Shown: positions 16,417 through 25,024, counted from the first letter of the stretch. The stretch is 64,000 bases of DNA from Mycolicibacterium sphagni (GCF_013337765.1 NZ_VBSB01000010.1:806001-870000); one strand, 5' to 3'. Translations and numbers: made by a program. Notes: generated by a model from the sequence alone, not told the origin.

Positions 16417-19044
16417 ATGGCGGTCGTTGACGATCTCGGACAGCCCGGAATGGGCAGTCCTCCTCCGTCCGAGGACTTCGGTCGCCAGCCTCCACAGGAC
16501 CTTGCGGCCGAACAGTCGGTATTGGGCGGCATGCTGCTGTCCAAGGATGCGATCGCCGACGTACTGGAGCGGCTCCGTCCGGGCGACTTCTACCGGCCCG
16601 CCCATCAGAACGTGTACGACGCGATTCTGGACCTCTACGGGCGCGGTGAGCCCGCGGACGCGGTCACTGTGGCTGCCGAGCTGGACCGCCGCGGGCTGCT
16701 GCGCCGGGTTGGCGGCGCCCCGTATGTGCACACGCTGATCTCGACGGTGCCCACGGCGGCCAACGCCGGCTATTACGCGGGCATCGTGGCGGAGAAGGCG
16801 TTGTTGCGCCGGCTGGTGGAGGCCGGCACCCGGGTGGTGCAGTACGGCTACGCCGGTGCCGAGGGTGCCGACGTCAACGAGATCGTGGACCGCGCGCAGG
16901 CCGAGATCTACGACGTGACCGAGCGGCGCACCGCGGAGGACTTCCTTCCGCTGGAAGACCTGCTGCAGCCGACGATGGACGAGATCGACGCGATCGCCTC
17001 CAACGGCGGAATCTCCAAGGGTGTGCCGACGGGGTTCACGGAGTTGGACGAGCTGACCAACGGGCTGCATCCGGGTCAGATGATCGTAGTGGCGGCCAGG
17101 CCCGGTATGGGCAAGGCGCTGGGTTTGGACACGCCGCTGCCGACCCCGACGGGCTGGACCACGATGGGCGAGGTCAAGGTCGGGGACTACCTGATCGACG
17201 CCGACGGACGTCCCACGCGGGTGGTTGCCGCGACCGACGTCATGGTCGGCCGGCCCTGCTACGAGGTCGAATTCTCCGACGGCACCGTGCTGATCGCGGA
17301 TGCCGAGCACCAGTGGCTGACGGAGACCCGGGCGTCACGGAAGTCGGCGCAGGCTGCTGCGGTCGGCTACAACCGGACCAAGAACCAGCAGACCTTCGCC
17401 GCCGTACGGACGACCCGCGAGATCGCCGAGACACTGCGCTGCCCGACGCAGGATCGCCGGCTGAACCATTCGGTGACCAACGCCAAGCCGCTGCAGGCAC
17501 CGGATCGCGACCTCCTGGTCCCGCCCTACACCCTTGGGGCGTGGCTGGGCGATGGCACCAGCGCAGCCGCACAGATCACCGTGGCGGATGCCGAGATCAT
17601 CATGTGCATCGAGGCCGAGGGCATCGAAGCGCACAAGTCGGAGGCAGCAAAGTATCGCCACTCACTGCGCCTGCCCGCGCCGGACGCGCTCGCGGCTCGG
17701 AGCTGCGTTGTGTGCAGAGAATCCTTTGTTCCCAAGACAAGTCAGGTGCGCACCTGCGGACAGTCCTGCGGGGGCAAGGCACGTTTCCTGTCTGACCCCG
17801 TTCCGGCCCCGACGTGCTCGCGGTGCGAAGGGCCCTCGTGTGGACTGCAGTTGTGCCAGCCGTGCCGGAACGAGGTCGGCACCCTGCAGGCTCGGCTGCG
17901 GACCATCGGTGTGCTCAACGCGAAGCACATCCCGGTCGATTACCTGCGCGCCTCGGAAACGCAGCGGCGTGCGGTGCTTGCCGGTCTGTTGGACACCGAT
18001 GGAACGGTCACGAACGGTGGTGCCGTTCAGTTCTCGGTGACGAACAAGCGGCTCGCCGATAATGTCTACGAACTCATTGTCAGCCTCGGCTACCGCTGCG
18101 GGCGCACGACCAAGCAGGTGCGGGGGCGTTCCGCAGAGAGCTCGACGGCGTTCATCCTGAACTTCTCCACCGACGACGATGTGTTCCGGCTTCCGCGGAA
18201 AGCACTGGCGCACAAGGAGCGGCGAACCGGTAGCACCGCGCGAGTGGCATCGAGATTCATCACCGACGTCCGGCCGATTGCGAGTGTTCCGGTGCGGTGC
18301 GTGGAGGTCGACAACGCGGATCACCTGTACCTCGCAGGGCAGTCAATGATCCCGACGCACAATTCGACCCTGGGTTTGGATTTTTTGCGATCATGCTCGA
18401 TCAAGCACCGGTTACCGAGCATCGTGTTCTCGCTGGAAATGAGCAAGTCCGAGATCGTGATGCGACTGCTGTCGGCGGAGGCGAAGATCAAGCTCGCCGA
18501 CATGCGGTCGGGCCGGATGACCGACGACGACTGGACACGGTTGGCGCGCCGGATGAGCGAAATCAGCGAAGCGCCTTTGTATATCGACGATTCACCAAAT
18601 CTGACGATGATGGAGATTCGCGCGAAGGCCCGCCGCCTGCATCAGAAGGCGGGGCTGCGGCTGATCGTGCTCGACTACCTGCAGCTGATGACATCGGGTA
18701 AGAAGGTCGAGTCGCGGCAACAGGAGGTCTCCGAATTCTCAAGGCAGATCAAGCTTTTGGCGAAAGAGCTGGAAGTACCGGTGGTCGCCATGAGCCAGCT
18801 GAACCGCGGCCCCGAGCAGCGAACCGACAAGAAGCCAATGTTAGCTGATCTACGCGAAAGCGGATCGATCGAGCAAGATGCCGACATGGTTATTTTGCTG
18901 CACCGCCCCGATGCCTTTGAGACGGATGACCCGCGCGGTGGCGAAGCCGACCTGATTGTCGCGAAACACCGTGCGGGGCCTACCCGTACGGTCACCGTTG
19001 CGCACCAGCTACACCTGTCACGGTTCACGAACATGGCGCGGTAA
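16417..19044 (+). CDS. dnaB: Replicative DNA helicase DnaB, intein-containing precursor
   Basis: Hexameric 5'-3' helicase that opens the replication fork and contacts primase. The 875-aa precursor consists of 459 aa of DnaB extein plus a 416-aa intein. The N-terminal domain contains PQDLAAEQSVLGGMLLS. The Walker A loop ARPGMGK is split after its Lys233, and the downstream extein resumes STLGLDFLRSCSIKH. Later motifs are SIVFSLEMSKSEIVMRLL, LIVLDYLQLM (Walker B), QLNRGPEQR and the C-terminal RFTNMAR. The unspliced protein cannot have a working P-loop, so helicase activity depends on splicing. M. tuberculosis DnaB carries an intein at a different site. Ends match mycobacterial DnaB. Confidence 0.97.
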   Translation: MAVVDDLGQPGMGSPPPSEDFGRQPPQDLAAEQSVLGGMLLSKDAIADVLERLRPGDFYRPAHQNVYDAILDLYGRGEPADAVTVAAELDRRGLLRRVGGAPYVHTLISTVPTAANAGYYAGIVAEKALLRRLVEAGTRVVQYGYAGAEGADVNEIVDRAQAEIYDVTERRTAEDFLPLEDLLQPTMDEIDAIASNGGISKGVPTGFTELDELTNGLHPGQMIVVAARPGMGKALGLDTPLPTPTGWTTMGEVKVGDYLIDADGRPTRVVAATDVMVGRPCYEVEFSDGTVLIADAEHQWLTETRASRKSAQAAAVGYNRTKNQQTFAAVRTTREIAETLRCPTQDRRLNHSVTNAKPLQAPDRDLLVPPYTLGAWLGDGTSAAAQITVADAEIIMCIEAEGIEAHKSEAAKYRHSLRLPAPDALAARSCVVCRESFVPKTSQVRTCGQSCGGKARFLSDPVPAPTCSRCEGPSCGLQLCQPCRNEVGTLQARLRTIGVLNAKHIPVDYLRASETQRRAVLAGLLDTDGTVTNGGAVQFSVTNKRLADNVYELIVSLGYRCGRTTKQVRGRSAESSTAFILNFSTDDDVFRLPRKALAHKERRTGSTARVASRFITDVRPIASVPVRCVEVDNADHLYLAGQSMIPTHNSTLGLDFLRSCSIKHRLPSIVFSLEMSKSEIVMRLLSAEAKIKLADMRSGRMTDDDWTRLARRMSEISEAPLYIDDSPNLTMMEIRAKARRLHQKAGLRLIVLDYLQLMTSGKKVESRQQEVSEFSRQIKLLAKELEVPVVAMSQLNRGPEQRTDKKPMLADLRESGSIEQDADMVILLHRPDAFETDDPRGGEADLIVAKHRAGPTRTVTVAHQLHLSRFTNMAR
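17116..18363 (+). mobile_element. Class 3 intein with LAGLIDADG homing endonuclease in the DnaB P-loop
   Basis: 416 codons from Ala1 to Asn416, flanked by GK on the N side and Ser(+1) on the C side. There is no Cys/Ser at position 1. Instead the class 3 W-C-T set is present: Trp67 (block B, AEHQW), Cys395 (block F, VRCVEVDNADH) and Thr414 (block G, IPTHN), with penultimate His415 and cyclising Asn416. Two LAGLIDADG-type motifs (LGAWLGDG, residues 140-147; LAGLLDTDG, 288-296) make a homing endonuclease between the splicing halves. Between them is a cysteine-rich insert. The M. smegmatis P-loop intein is, from memory, a mini-intein, so this full-length version would be a mobile relative. Confidence 0.93.
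17704..17865 (+). other. Cysteine-rich, probable zinc-binding insert within the intein endonuclease
   Basis: Intein residues 197-250 hold C197-x2-C200-x13-C214-x3-C218 and then C234-x2-C237-x4-C242-x4-C247-x2-C250. The pattern fits two small zinc ribbons or knuckles placed between the two LAGLIDADG motifs, probably for DNA-target recognition. It is embedded in frame with no stop. Confidence 0.6.
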
Positions 19045-19244
19045 CGATCATCGGATCGCCGACGCGCTGGGCGTTCCGGAGGTCGGCCCGTCGGCACTCT
19101 CGCCGTTCCATTCGTAGATGACGGGTGCGCATGTCGTCACCGGCGGTGGCGGTGAACAGAGCCTCGATCCGGAGATATCCGGCGATCCGGACTTCTAAAA
19201 TCCGGTCCGAGGGAACTGATGTGCCATTGGCCGATTCAACCCGA
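19045..19244. other. Intergenic stretch after dnaB, nothing recognised
   Basis: About 200 bp. It contains short repeats of ATCCGG/GATCCGG type but no gene, RNA or clear hairpin that I can support. Confidence 0.3.
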
Positions 19245-19613
19245 CTACGCCTCACCCAAACTCGGCCGGTAATCAGCCGCCTCGGCCTCGGCAGCAAGCA
19301 ATGCGCCCAGCTCACCCTCCTGCTGGGCAACAAACACGCCGATCACCTGCCGGCATACCTCCGGCACGCTCACCCCACGCATATCCGCAATACGTTTCAG
19401 CCCGATCAGCATTGACGTAGACACGTGAAACTGCACAGCGAACTGACCGCACGAACCATCCTCAGGCGGCAACCCCGGACCCACGACCACAGGTTCATCC
19501 ACCCCGTACTCGCCTACCTCAGCACCCCGAGCTCGCTCAACAACCCCACCACCATCAACGCCGTCGGCCGGATCCGGGAACTCTTCATGACTGAACAAAC
19601 CCACTCCGCCCAC
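19245..19613 (-). CDS. Small ribbon-helix-helix-like protein
   Basis: About 122 aa. The C-terminal half reads as a ribbon-helix-helix fold: strand FAVQFHVSTS, first helix MLIGLKRIADMRG, turn VS, second helix VPEVCRQVIGVFVAQ, followed by an acidic tail. Such proteins are antitoxins or small DNA-binding regulators. The N-terminal half is acidic and low-complexity (FSHEEFPDPADGVDGGGVVE). No toxin gene is adjacent, so it is an orphan. In M. tuberculosis the position downstream of dnaB holds a DarT/DarG-type toxin-antitoxin pair, so this site may tolerate such modules. The start is a GTG with GAGGT 7 nt upstream. A longer TTG reading is less likely. Confidence 0.5.
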   Translation of the reverse strand: MGGVGLFSHEEFPDPADGVDGGGVVERARGAEVGEYGVDEPVVVGPGLPPEDGSCGQFAVQFHVSTSMLIGLKRIADMRGVSVPEVCRQVIGVFVAQQEGELGALLAAEAEAADYRPSLGEA

Positions 19614-19723
19614 GCTAGACCTCGCAGAATTCCCAGGTCGCCGACCACGCGACGGCGTTCGCGAGAGACCTAGGTGGCGGCGCGGGTGAAATAACAATTT
19701 AACGGCGGGTCTAGTGGTGGGCC

Positions 19724-21355
19724 GTGACAGGATGCTTCAGCGTGACTCGTCCCAACTTCCTGGTCATCGTGGCCGACGATCTCGGGTTCTCCGACATCGG
19801 CGCCTTCGGCGGCGAAATCAACACCCCCAACCTGGACCGACTGGCCCACGCGGGCATCAGGCTGACCGATTTCCATTCCGCCCCGGCCTGCTCGCCGACG
19901 CGGGCGATGTTGCTGACCGGAACCGATCACCACGTCGCCGGAATCGGCACCATGCTCGAGATGGCCGCCCCGGATTTCCGCGGCGCCCCCGGGTACGAGG
20001 GGTATCTGAACGACCGGGTCGTGGCGCTGCCGGAACTGCTGCGCGACGCCGGTTACCAGACACTCATGGCGGGCAAGTGGCATCTGGGCAGCACCATCGA
20101 CAGATCTCCGTGGGCACGGGGATTCGACCGCTCCTTCGCCCTGTTGCCGGCCGGAGCCAGCCATTACGGCGCCCGTGGGGGCGGCGGGTTCTCGGCCGCG
20201 CCGACGATATTCACCGAAGACGATCAGTTCGTCACGGTAGGGGAGGACTTCTACTCGTCGGATGCCTATACCGACAAGCTGCTGCAGTATCTGCGCGAAC
20301 GTCCCCAAGGCCAGGAGGACCGGCCCTTCTTCGCCTACCTGCCCTTCCAGGCGCCCCACTGGCCGCTGCAGGCCCCGCGGGAAACCATCGCCGCGTACCA
20401 CGGCCGCTACGACGCCGGACCGGACGCACTGCGCGAGGAGCGGCTGGCTGCGCTCACACGATTGGGCCTGTGCCCACCCGACATCGAGCCGCACCCGGTG
20501 GTGGCCGACGGCGCCCCCGAATGGGCGGACATGACCGACGAGGACCGCGCCGTGTCCGCCCGCACCATGGAGGTCTACGCCGCCATGGTGGACAGGATGG
20601 ATTGGAACATCGGCCGGGTGATCGACTACCTCGACAGCACCGGCGAGCTCGACAACACGGTCGTGATCTTTCTGTCGGACAACGGCGCGGAGGGAACGAT
20701 CGTCGAGGCTATGCCGCTGCGCGGCGCCGGAATCGCCGCATTCGTCGCGAAACACTGTGACAACAGCCTGGATAACCTCGGCGGTCCCACCTCCTACACC
20801 TGGTACGGCCCGCGCTGGGCGCAGGCCGCCACCGCGCCCTCGCGGCTGCACAAAGCCTTCACCAGCGAGGGCGGTATCCGGGTGGTGGGCTTCGTCACCT
20901 GGCCGGGCTTTTCCCGGCAGGGGGAGATCGGCACGGCGTTCACCACCGCCATGGACATCGCCCCGACCGTGCTGGAGCTCGCCGGCGCCGAGCATCCCGG
21001 TACCGCGTACCGGGGTAGGGAAGTCGAGCCGATGCGCGGCCGATCGATGGTGCCCTATCTCTCCGGACAGGCGGACATGGTGCACGATGCCGACACCGGC
21101 ACCGGCTGGGAGTTGTTCGGCCGCCGCGCTATTCGCCAGGGCGATTGGAAGGCGCTTCACCTCCCCGAGCCCTACGGCCCGGGCACCTGGCAGCTCTATG
21201 ACCTCTCACGCGATCCCGGCGAAGTTGACGATCAGGCCGCCTCCCGACCCGACAAACTGGCCGACTTGCTGGAGCTGTGGGACCGCTACGTTGAGGAGAA
21301 CGGCGTGATCATCGGGCCCGTGTCGCTCTTCGAGGTCGACGCGGAGGCGCTGTGA
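19724..21355 (+). CDS. Arylsulfatase (formylglycine-dependent)
   Basis: A 543-aa sulfatase that hydrolyses sulfate esters. The CxPxR signature ACSPTRAMLLTG (Cys56 converted to formylglycine) and the second signature AGKWHLG are both present, along with metal-binding VADDLGFSD near the N-terminus and IFLSDNGAEG. The length is typical of alkaline-phosphatase-fold arylsulfatases. There is no signal peptide, so it is probably cytoplasmic or exported by another route. A start 18 nt downstream (VTRPNFLVIV) is equally plausible. A sulfatase-modifying enzyme gene is not in the window. The context with an NtaA/DsoA-type monooxygenase 2.3 kb downstream may hint at sulfur scavenging. Confidence 0.93.
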   Translation: MTGCFSVTRPNFLVIVADDLGFSDIGAFGGEINTPNLDRLAHAGIRLTDFHSAPACSPTRAMLLTGTDHHVAGIGTMLEMAAPDFRGAPGYEGYLNDRVVALPELLRDAGYQTLMAGKWHLGSTIDRSPWARGFDRSFALLPAGASHYGARGGGGFSAAPTIFTEDDQFVTVGEDFYSSDAYTDKLLQYLRERPQGQEDRPFFAYLPFQAPHWPLQAPRETIAAYHGRYDAGPDALREERLAALTRLGLCPPDIEPHPVVADGAPEWADMTDEDRAVSARTMEVYAAMVDRMDWNIGRVIDYLDSTGELDNTVVIFLSDNGAEGTIVEAMPLRGAGIAAFVAKHCDNSLDNLGGPTSYTWYGPRWAQAATAPSRLHKAFTSEGGIRVVGFVTWPGFSRQGEIGTAFTTAMDIAPTVLELAGAEHPGTAYRGREVEPMRGRSMVPYLSGQADMVHDADTGTGWELFGRRAIRQGDWKALHLPEPYGPGTWQLYDLSRDPGEVDDQAASRPDKLADLLELWDRYVEENGVIIGPVSLFEVDAEAL

Positions 21356-21472
21356 CCCGCACCCCTCAACCATCAGCCGGGTCGGGATCTACATCCTCGG
21401 CAAGCAGGAAGGGCCGTTCAAACTCGTCGTCACTGACATCGACACGTCAAGTTGAGGATTCCGCGCGGCGCC

Positions 21473-21478
21473 TAAACT
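21473..21478 (+). promoter_or_regulatory. Candidate -10, leaderless PPOX gene
   Basis: TAAACT followed by 6 nt and the ATG. Confidence 0.45.
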
Positions 21479-21484
21479 CTTGCC

Positions 21485-21916
21485 ATGCCAAGAAAACTCA
21501 CTGATGAAGAAGTTGAGGCGTATCTGGATAGCCGCCCGGGCTGGGCGGTCCTGAGCACTATCGACAAGGATGGATTTCCGCACTCGGTACCCCTTGGATA
21601 CTTTCGTCTTGGCCGCGACATCATCATGGGTGTGCGAGATGGGACTCGCAAAGTCGCCAACGTCGAAAGCAATCCGCATGTGAGTGTCTTGCTCGAAGAC
21701 GGCTCTACCATGGCCGATATCCGGGGAGTGCTGCTCCAAGGTCTCGCCCGTATCGTTCGCGAATCAAAAGAAGCAGTTGAGCTCTCGAGGGAAGGTGCTC
21801 GGGCGCGGGGCGTGCCCGAGGCCGACTGGCCCACCGAACCCAGACCGGGCGCCGCCTACATCCGCATAACGCCCGTCAGAACGCTGTCGTGGGCTTACTC
21901 GCCCGATCAGGCTTAG
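21485..21916 (+). CDS. Pyridoxamine 5'-phosphate oxidase-like (PPOX) split-barrel protein
   Basis: A 143-aa split beta-barrel flavin-type protein. Family features are PGWAVLSTIDKDGFPHSVPLGYF, a glycine/Arg loop (MGVRDGTRKVANVESNPHVSVLLED) and the C-terminal block RITPVRTLSWAYSPDQA. Mycobacterial relatives bind FMN or F420 and reduce or oxidise small molecules, and several have heme- or biliverdin-type ligands. The substrate is unknown. It lies 130 bp after the sulfatase, but with its own promoter-like element directly before the start. Confidence 0.85.
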   Translation: MPRKLTDEEVEAYLDSRPGWAVLSTIDKDGFPHSVPLGYFRLGRDIIMGVRDGTRKVANVESNPHVSVLLEDGSTMADIRGVLLQGLARIVRESKEAVELSREGARARGVPEADWPTEPRPGAAYIRITPVRTLSWAYSPDQA

Positions 21917-22050
21917 CGACGCGGTTCGGTGTCGTTTCCCCGAGCATCGAAGATGTTCAGGGCGTGGGTGTCTGGGAATTTTCCCGATGGCCCTCGGACA
22001 TCAACTCCGTTCCTCGGAGGAGGCTGCGCTTGACGGCATGGTGCTTCTCA

Positions 22051-22068
22051 ACCGTAGCGACCTACGGT
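22051..22068. promoter_or_regulatory. Inverted repeat upstream of the MpaB-like gene (distal)
   Basis: ACCGTAG and CTACGGT are perfect 7-bp arms around 4 nt, 80 bp before the start codon. Confidence 0.35.
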
Positions 22069-22097
22069 CGGTTGGCGCTGAGGCAATAATCCGCACC

Positions 22098-22121
22098 GTC
22101 TGACAACGGGCGTTGCCAGAC
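22098..22121. promoter_or_regulatory. 24-bp operator-like palindrome overlapping the -35 of the MpaB-like gene
   Basis: GTCTGACAACG and CGTTGCCAGAC are 11-bp arms with one mismatch and a 2-nt centre. The right arm contains a TTGCCA -35 (22113-22118), followed by a 17-nt spacer and TAACGT (22136-22141). The size fits a TetR-type operator. Confidence 0.6.
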
Positions 22122-22135
22122 TGTCGCGCCCGCGC

Positions 22136-22141
22136 TAACGT
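22136..22141 (+). promoter_or_regulatory. Candidate -10, leaderless MpaB-like gene
   Basis: TAACGT, 17 nt after TTGCCA and 6 nt before the ATG. This is the best-formed promoter seen in the window. Confidence 0.55.
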
Positions 22142-22147
22142 CGCCGC

Positions 22148-23536
22148 ATGACGGTGACTGGTGAGCGTCCGGAGATCCTCCTTGCGGACGTCGACTTCAA
22201 TCGGCGCGATCATCCCGACCGGCCGCTGCGGCCCATCCCGCCTGGTCGCGACCACTTCGCCGACCAGTGGCGTGACATGCGGGAGTTCATTTTCGGCGAG
22301 TGGATCGACATCGACAAAGAGCTCGAACCCAGCGACCTCACCCGCATCCGTGACGACTACTTCTGGCAACGCGACGAACTCATGATCGGCGCGGTCGAGG
22401 CCTTCGAGCGCCTCGGCTACGACGAGGGTCGCGCGCTGTTCGAGCAGGCATTGACCCAGGGCATCGACACGCTCGAGGATCCCCCACAAGAGTTCGTCGA
22501 CCTCTTCGAGCACCTGGACAACCTGCCAGCCCAATTCGACCTCGTCGCCGCCGAACGAGGGCGCATGCTGGCGATGTCGAGCACGGTCGCCGCCACAACG
22601 ATCATCCGCGGGTGGGCGTTCTACGAGACCGCGATGACCGGCGACATCTCCGCCGCCACCGGCGCCACGGGCCGGTTCGCCGACGATGGCCCGCGCCGCT
22701 TCATCGAAACAGCCCGCGTATTCGCGGAATTCACGCTGCCCGATATCTTCGACCGCCATTCGGAAGCATTTCAAGACGTGGTGCGGGTGCGGCTGATGCA
22801 TGCGCTGGCCAGTCGCGGGTTACGGCGGAAGTGGGGTGACGATGTCTATCTCAAGTTCGGTGAACCGATTCCCACGACGTCGTTGCTGGGCTTCGGCAGC
22901 GGCATGCTGCTCGGACGTCTCGTCGACCATGCCTTCGGGCGCAAGCTGACCCCACAACAGCTCGAGGATCTCGCCGAGTACTCGTCGTTCTCCGGCAGGC
23001 TGTGGGGCGCACCTGAAGCGCTGCACTCGGCCAACGGCCTGGAGCTGATCAAATCGTTGAATTACGTTCTCGCCCGGGGCGGTAACCCCTCCCCGTGGCG
23101 TGCCCAACTCGTCGACGCCATCGCCGGTCCCGTGCACCTGAGGACCCTGACCGAGGCACTTCCGAGCCTGGCCAAGAAAGTGGCCGCCCGCTACGCGAAC
23201 CAGATCACGGCCAGCATCGCCCTGACGCCGGCAGGCGTCGTGTTCGGATACAAGCAGATCGAGGCCATGGTCGCGGGCACCCTCTTTGAGCCCCTGGGCT
23301 ACAACTTCGAACGCCGAGTGCGCCTCTTCACGAACTTCACCAAACTCAACGTTGCCATCGCGATGGTGGCCGATCGCGTGCCGTGGTCCAACCCCATCCG
23401 CGAGCGCAGGAAGAAGAGCGGTGCAGCCGCGCGCGAGCGGATCGCCGCGCTCAACAAGATCGCCCGCGGCCGGCAGATCCCGCTGACGTTCAGCCACCAC
23501 GACCGTTCGACAAAGGGTGAGGGTTTCACCGGTTAG
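22148..23536 (+). CDS. MpaB/Lcp-type oxygenase (DUF2236 family)
   Basis: A 462-aa protein of the ER-bound/MpaB/latex-clearing family, proposed heme b-dependent oxygenases. Conserved features: the Arg-rich helix RRFIETARVFAEFT, the helix VRVRLMHALASRG whose His is the expected heme ligand, and a long helical fold with a Trp-Gly-Ala-Pro loop (RLWGAPEALHS). There is no signal peptide. The substrate is unknown. Fungal MpaB cleaves a prenyl chain and Lcp cleaves polyisoprene, so an oxidative cleavage of an isoprenoid-like chain is possible but unproven. The promoter carries a near-perfect 24-bp palindrome, yet no regulator gene is adjacent. Confidence 0.82.
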   Translation: MTVTGERPEILLADVDFNRRDHPDRPLRPIPPGRDHFADQWRDMREFIFGEWIDIDKELEPSDLTRIRDDYFWQRDELMIGAVEAFERLGYDEGRALFEQALTQGIDTLEDPPQEFVDLFEHLDNLPAQFDLVAAERGRMLAMSSTVAATTIIRGWAFYETAMTGDISAATGATGRFADDGPRRFIETARVFAEFTLPDIFDRHSEAFQDVVRVRLMHALASRGLRRKWGDDVYLKFGEPIPTTSLLGFGSGMLLGRLVDHAFGRKLTPQQLEDLAEYSSFSGRLWGAPEALHSANGLELIKSLNYVLARGGNPSPWRAQLVDAIAGPVHLRTLTEALPSLAKKVAARYANQITASIALTPAGVVFGYKQIEAMVAGTLFEPLGYNFERRVRLFTNFTKLNVAIAMVADRVPWSNPIRERRKKSGAAARERIAALNKIARGRQIPLTFSHHDRSTKGEGFTG

Positions 23537-23673
23537 CTGTAACTCTTCGACAGGTTGTGAACGGCGTGGTGAGCGTTGATGAATCGTCCTGGGCACGAAC
23601 CCTTCTGCCACTGTGTCCACCGGCTCCGTACGCCGGAATCACCGATACCAAATCGCCCTCGATGGATCAGGGC

Positions 23674-24981
23674 TCAGAACGCCCGCAGGTTGTCGCGCAA
23701 CAACGCGTGGGAGTAGCTCGTCCGGGTCAGACCCCTCGCCTGCAGCGCCGGCACCAGCCCGTCGCAGACCTCGATGATCCTGTGACGAGTCAGCGAACCG
23801 CCATCCCCTGGGATCAGGAAGCCGTCGCCGCCGACCTCTTCCATCGCCGCCGCCATGATGTCGGCAACCTGGTCCGGCGTACCGATGGCCTCGAACGAGG
23901 TCGCGCCGCCCCCCGACTGGGCCTCCATGCACTGGCGCAGCGTCTTACCGGTTCCCCACTGGGCAAACCCTGCGAGTGATCCCTGTTCGCCGCGTGTGAC
24001 GAAGTAAGGGACTGGCTGGTCAAGATCCATCTTGGTGAAGTCCGCGTAGAAGTTCGAGCTCAAGGCCTTGAGCCGTGCCGGGATCTCCTCCTCGCTCATG
24101 GGCTTGATCTTGGCTCGTGCCTCCGCCTCGGTCTCGCCGAGGATCGGGGAGAACAGGAACATCACCTTCACGTCATCAGGATCGCGCCCAGCGGCGGCGG
24201 CCTGCTTGCGGATGTCCGCCCGGTACTCCTTCATCCCCTCGACTCCGGTCGCCCAGGCGATGATCGCATCAGCGTGCTTGGCGGCGAAGGCACGCCCCGC
24301 GGAGGACCCACCGGCTTGGAGGTAGACGGGGCGCCCCTGCGGTGAGCGGACGCACGTCAGGGGTCCCCGCGATTTGAAGTGCTTGCCCACGAAGTCGACA
24401 TCATGGACCTTGCTGGGATCGATGTAGATCCCTCTCTTGCGATCGCGCACGATCGCTCCCGGTTCCCAGCTGTCGCAAAGAGCGTTCACGAGTTCTACGA
24501 ACTCATCGGCGATCTCGTATCGCAAGTCGTGCTCCGGCATCTCATCGAGGCCGTAGTTCTGGGCCGCTTCGTCCTTGGCGCTGGTGACCACGTTCCAGCC
24601 GAAGCGCCCACTCGTGAGCGAGTCCATGGTGGAGGCCAGGCGCGCCAGCGCATACGGGTGGTAGAACGTCGTGGACATCGTCGCAACGATGCCTAGTTGC
24701 CGGGTCAGTGCGCCGACCTTCGCGGCCAGCGGCACCGGATCCTGCTTCGGACAGGAGTCTCCGTTCTCCAAGGCGCGAGCCGTGGTGCCTTCCAGGCCGC
24801 GCGGGATCCCGACGGTGTCTTCCAGCATCAGGAAGTCGAAGCAGGCCCGCTCGAGCGCCTGGGCCAGTTCGACGTAGAAGTCCCCGGTGAACGGAACCCC
24901 CTCCGAGAGCGTGTACGGAGTCTTCCACTCGTTGGCCTGGAATGTCTGGAACCATCCGAGGTGGAACGGTTTTGCTGGCAT
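23674..24981 (-). CDS. NtaA/SnaA/DsoA-family FMN-dependent monooxygenase
   Basis: A 435-aa luciferase-like monooxygenase of the NtaA/SnaA/DsoA(ScmK) group, which oxidises substrates such as nitrilotriacetate or dimethyl sulfide with FMNH2 from a separate reductase. Seen: FQTFQANEWKTPYTLSEG at the N-terminus, the DFLMLEDTVGIPRG block, LASTMDSLTSGRFGWNVVTS (cofactor loop), YLQAGGSSAGRAFAAKHAD and the C-terminal GGDGFLIPGDG. No flavin reductase is adjacent. It is divergent from the following hydrolase across about 210 bp. GAGGA sits 5 nt before the start ATG. Confidence 0.9.
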   Translation of the reverse strand: MPAKPFHLGWFQTFQANEWKTPYTLSEGVPFTGDFYVELAQALERACFDFLMLEDTVGIPRGLEGTTARALENGDSCPKQDPVPLAAKVGALTRQLGIVATMSTTFYHPYALARLASTMDSLTSGRFGWNVVTSAKDEAAQNYGLDEMPEHDLRYEIADEFVELVNALCDSWEPGAIVRDRKRGIYIDPSKVHDVDFVGKHFKSRGPLTCVRSPQGRPVYLQAGGSSAGRAFAAKHADAIIAWATGVEGMKEYRADIRKQAAAAGRDPDDVKVMFLFSPILGETEAEARAKIKPMSEEEIPARLKALSSNFYADFTKMDLDQPVPYFVTRGEQGSLAGFAQWGTGKTLRQCMEAQSGGGATSFEAIGTPDQVADIMAAAMEEVGGDGFLIPGDGGSLTRHRIIEVCDGLVPALQARGLTRTSYSHALLRDNLRAF

Positions 24982-25024
24982 CTGTCCTCATTAGCGAGAT
25001 TGAACTGTCAGCAAAATCCAATCG

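Noticed and set aside
21372..21455. Frame reading ISRVGIYILGKQEGPFKL...TDIDTSS after the sulfatase
   Set aside because: Looks slightly like a C-terminal fragment of a larger protein, but it has no start and is only 27 codons long, so it was not listed as a gene.
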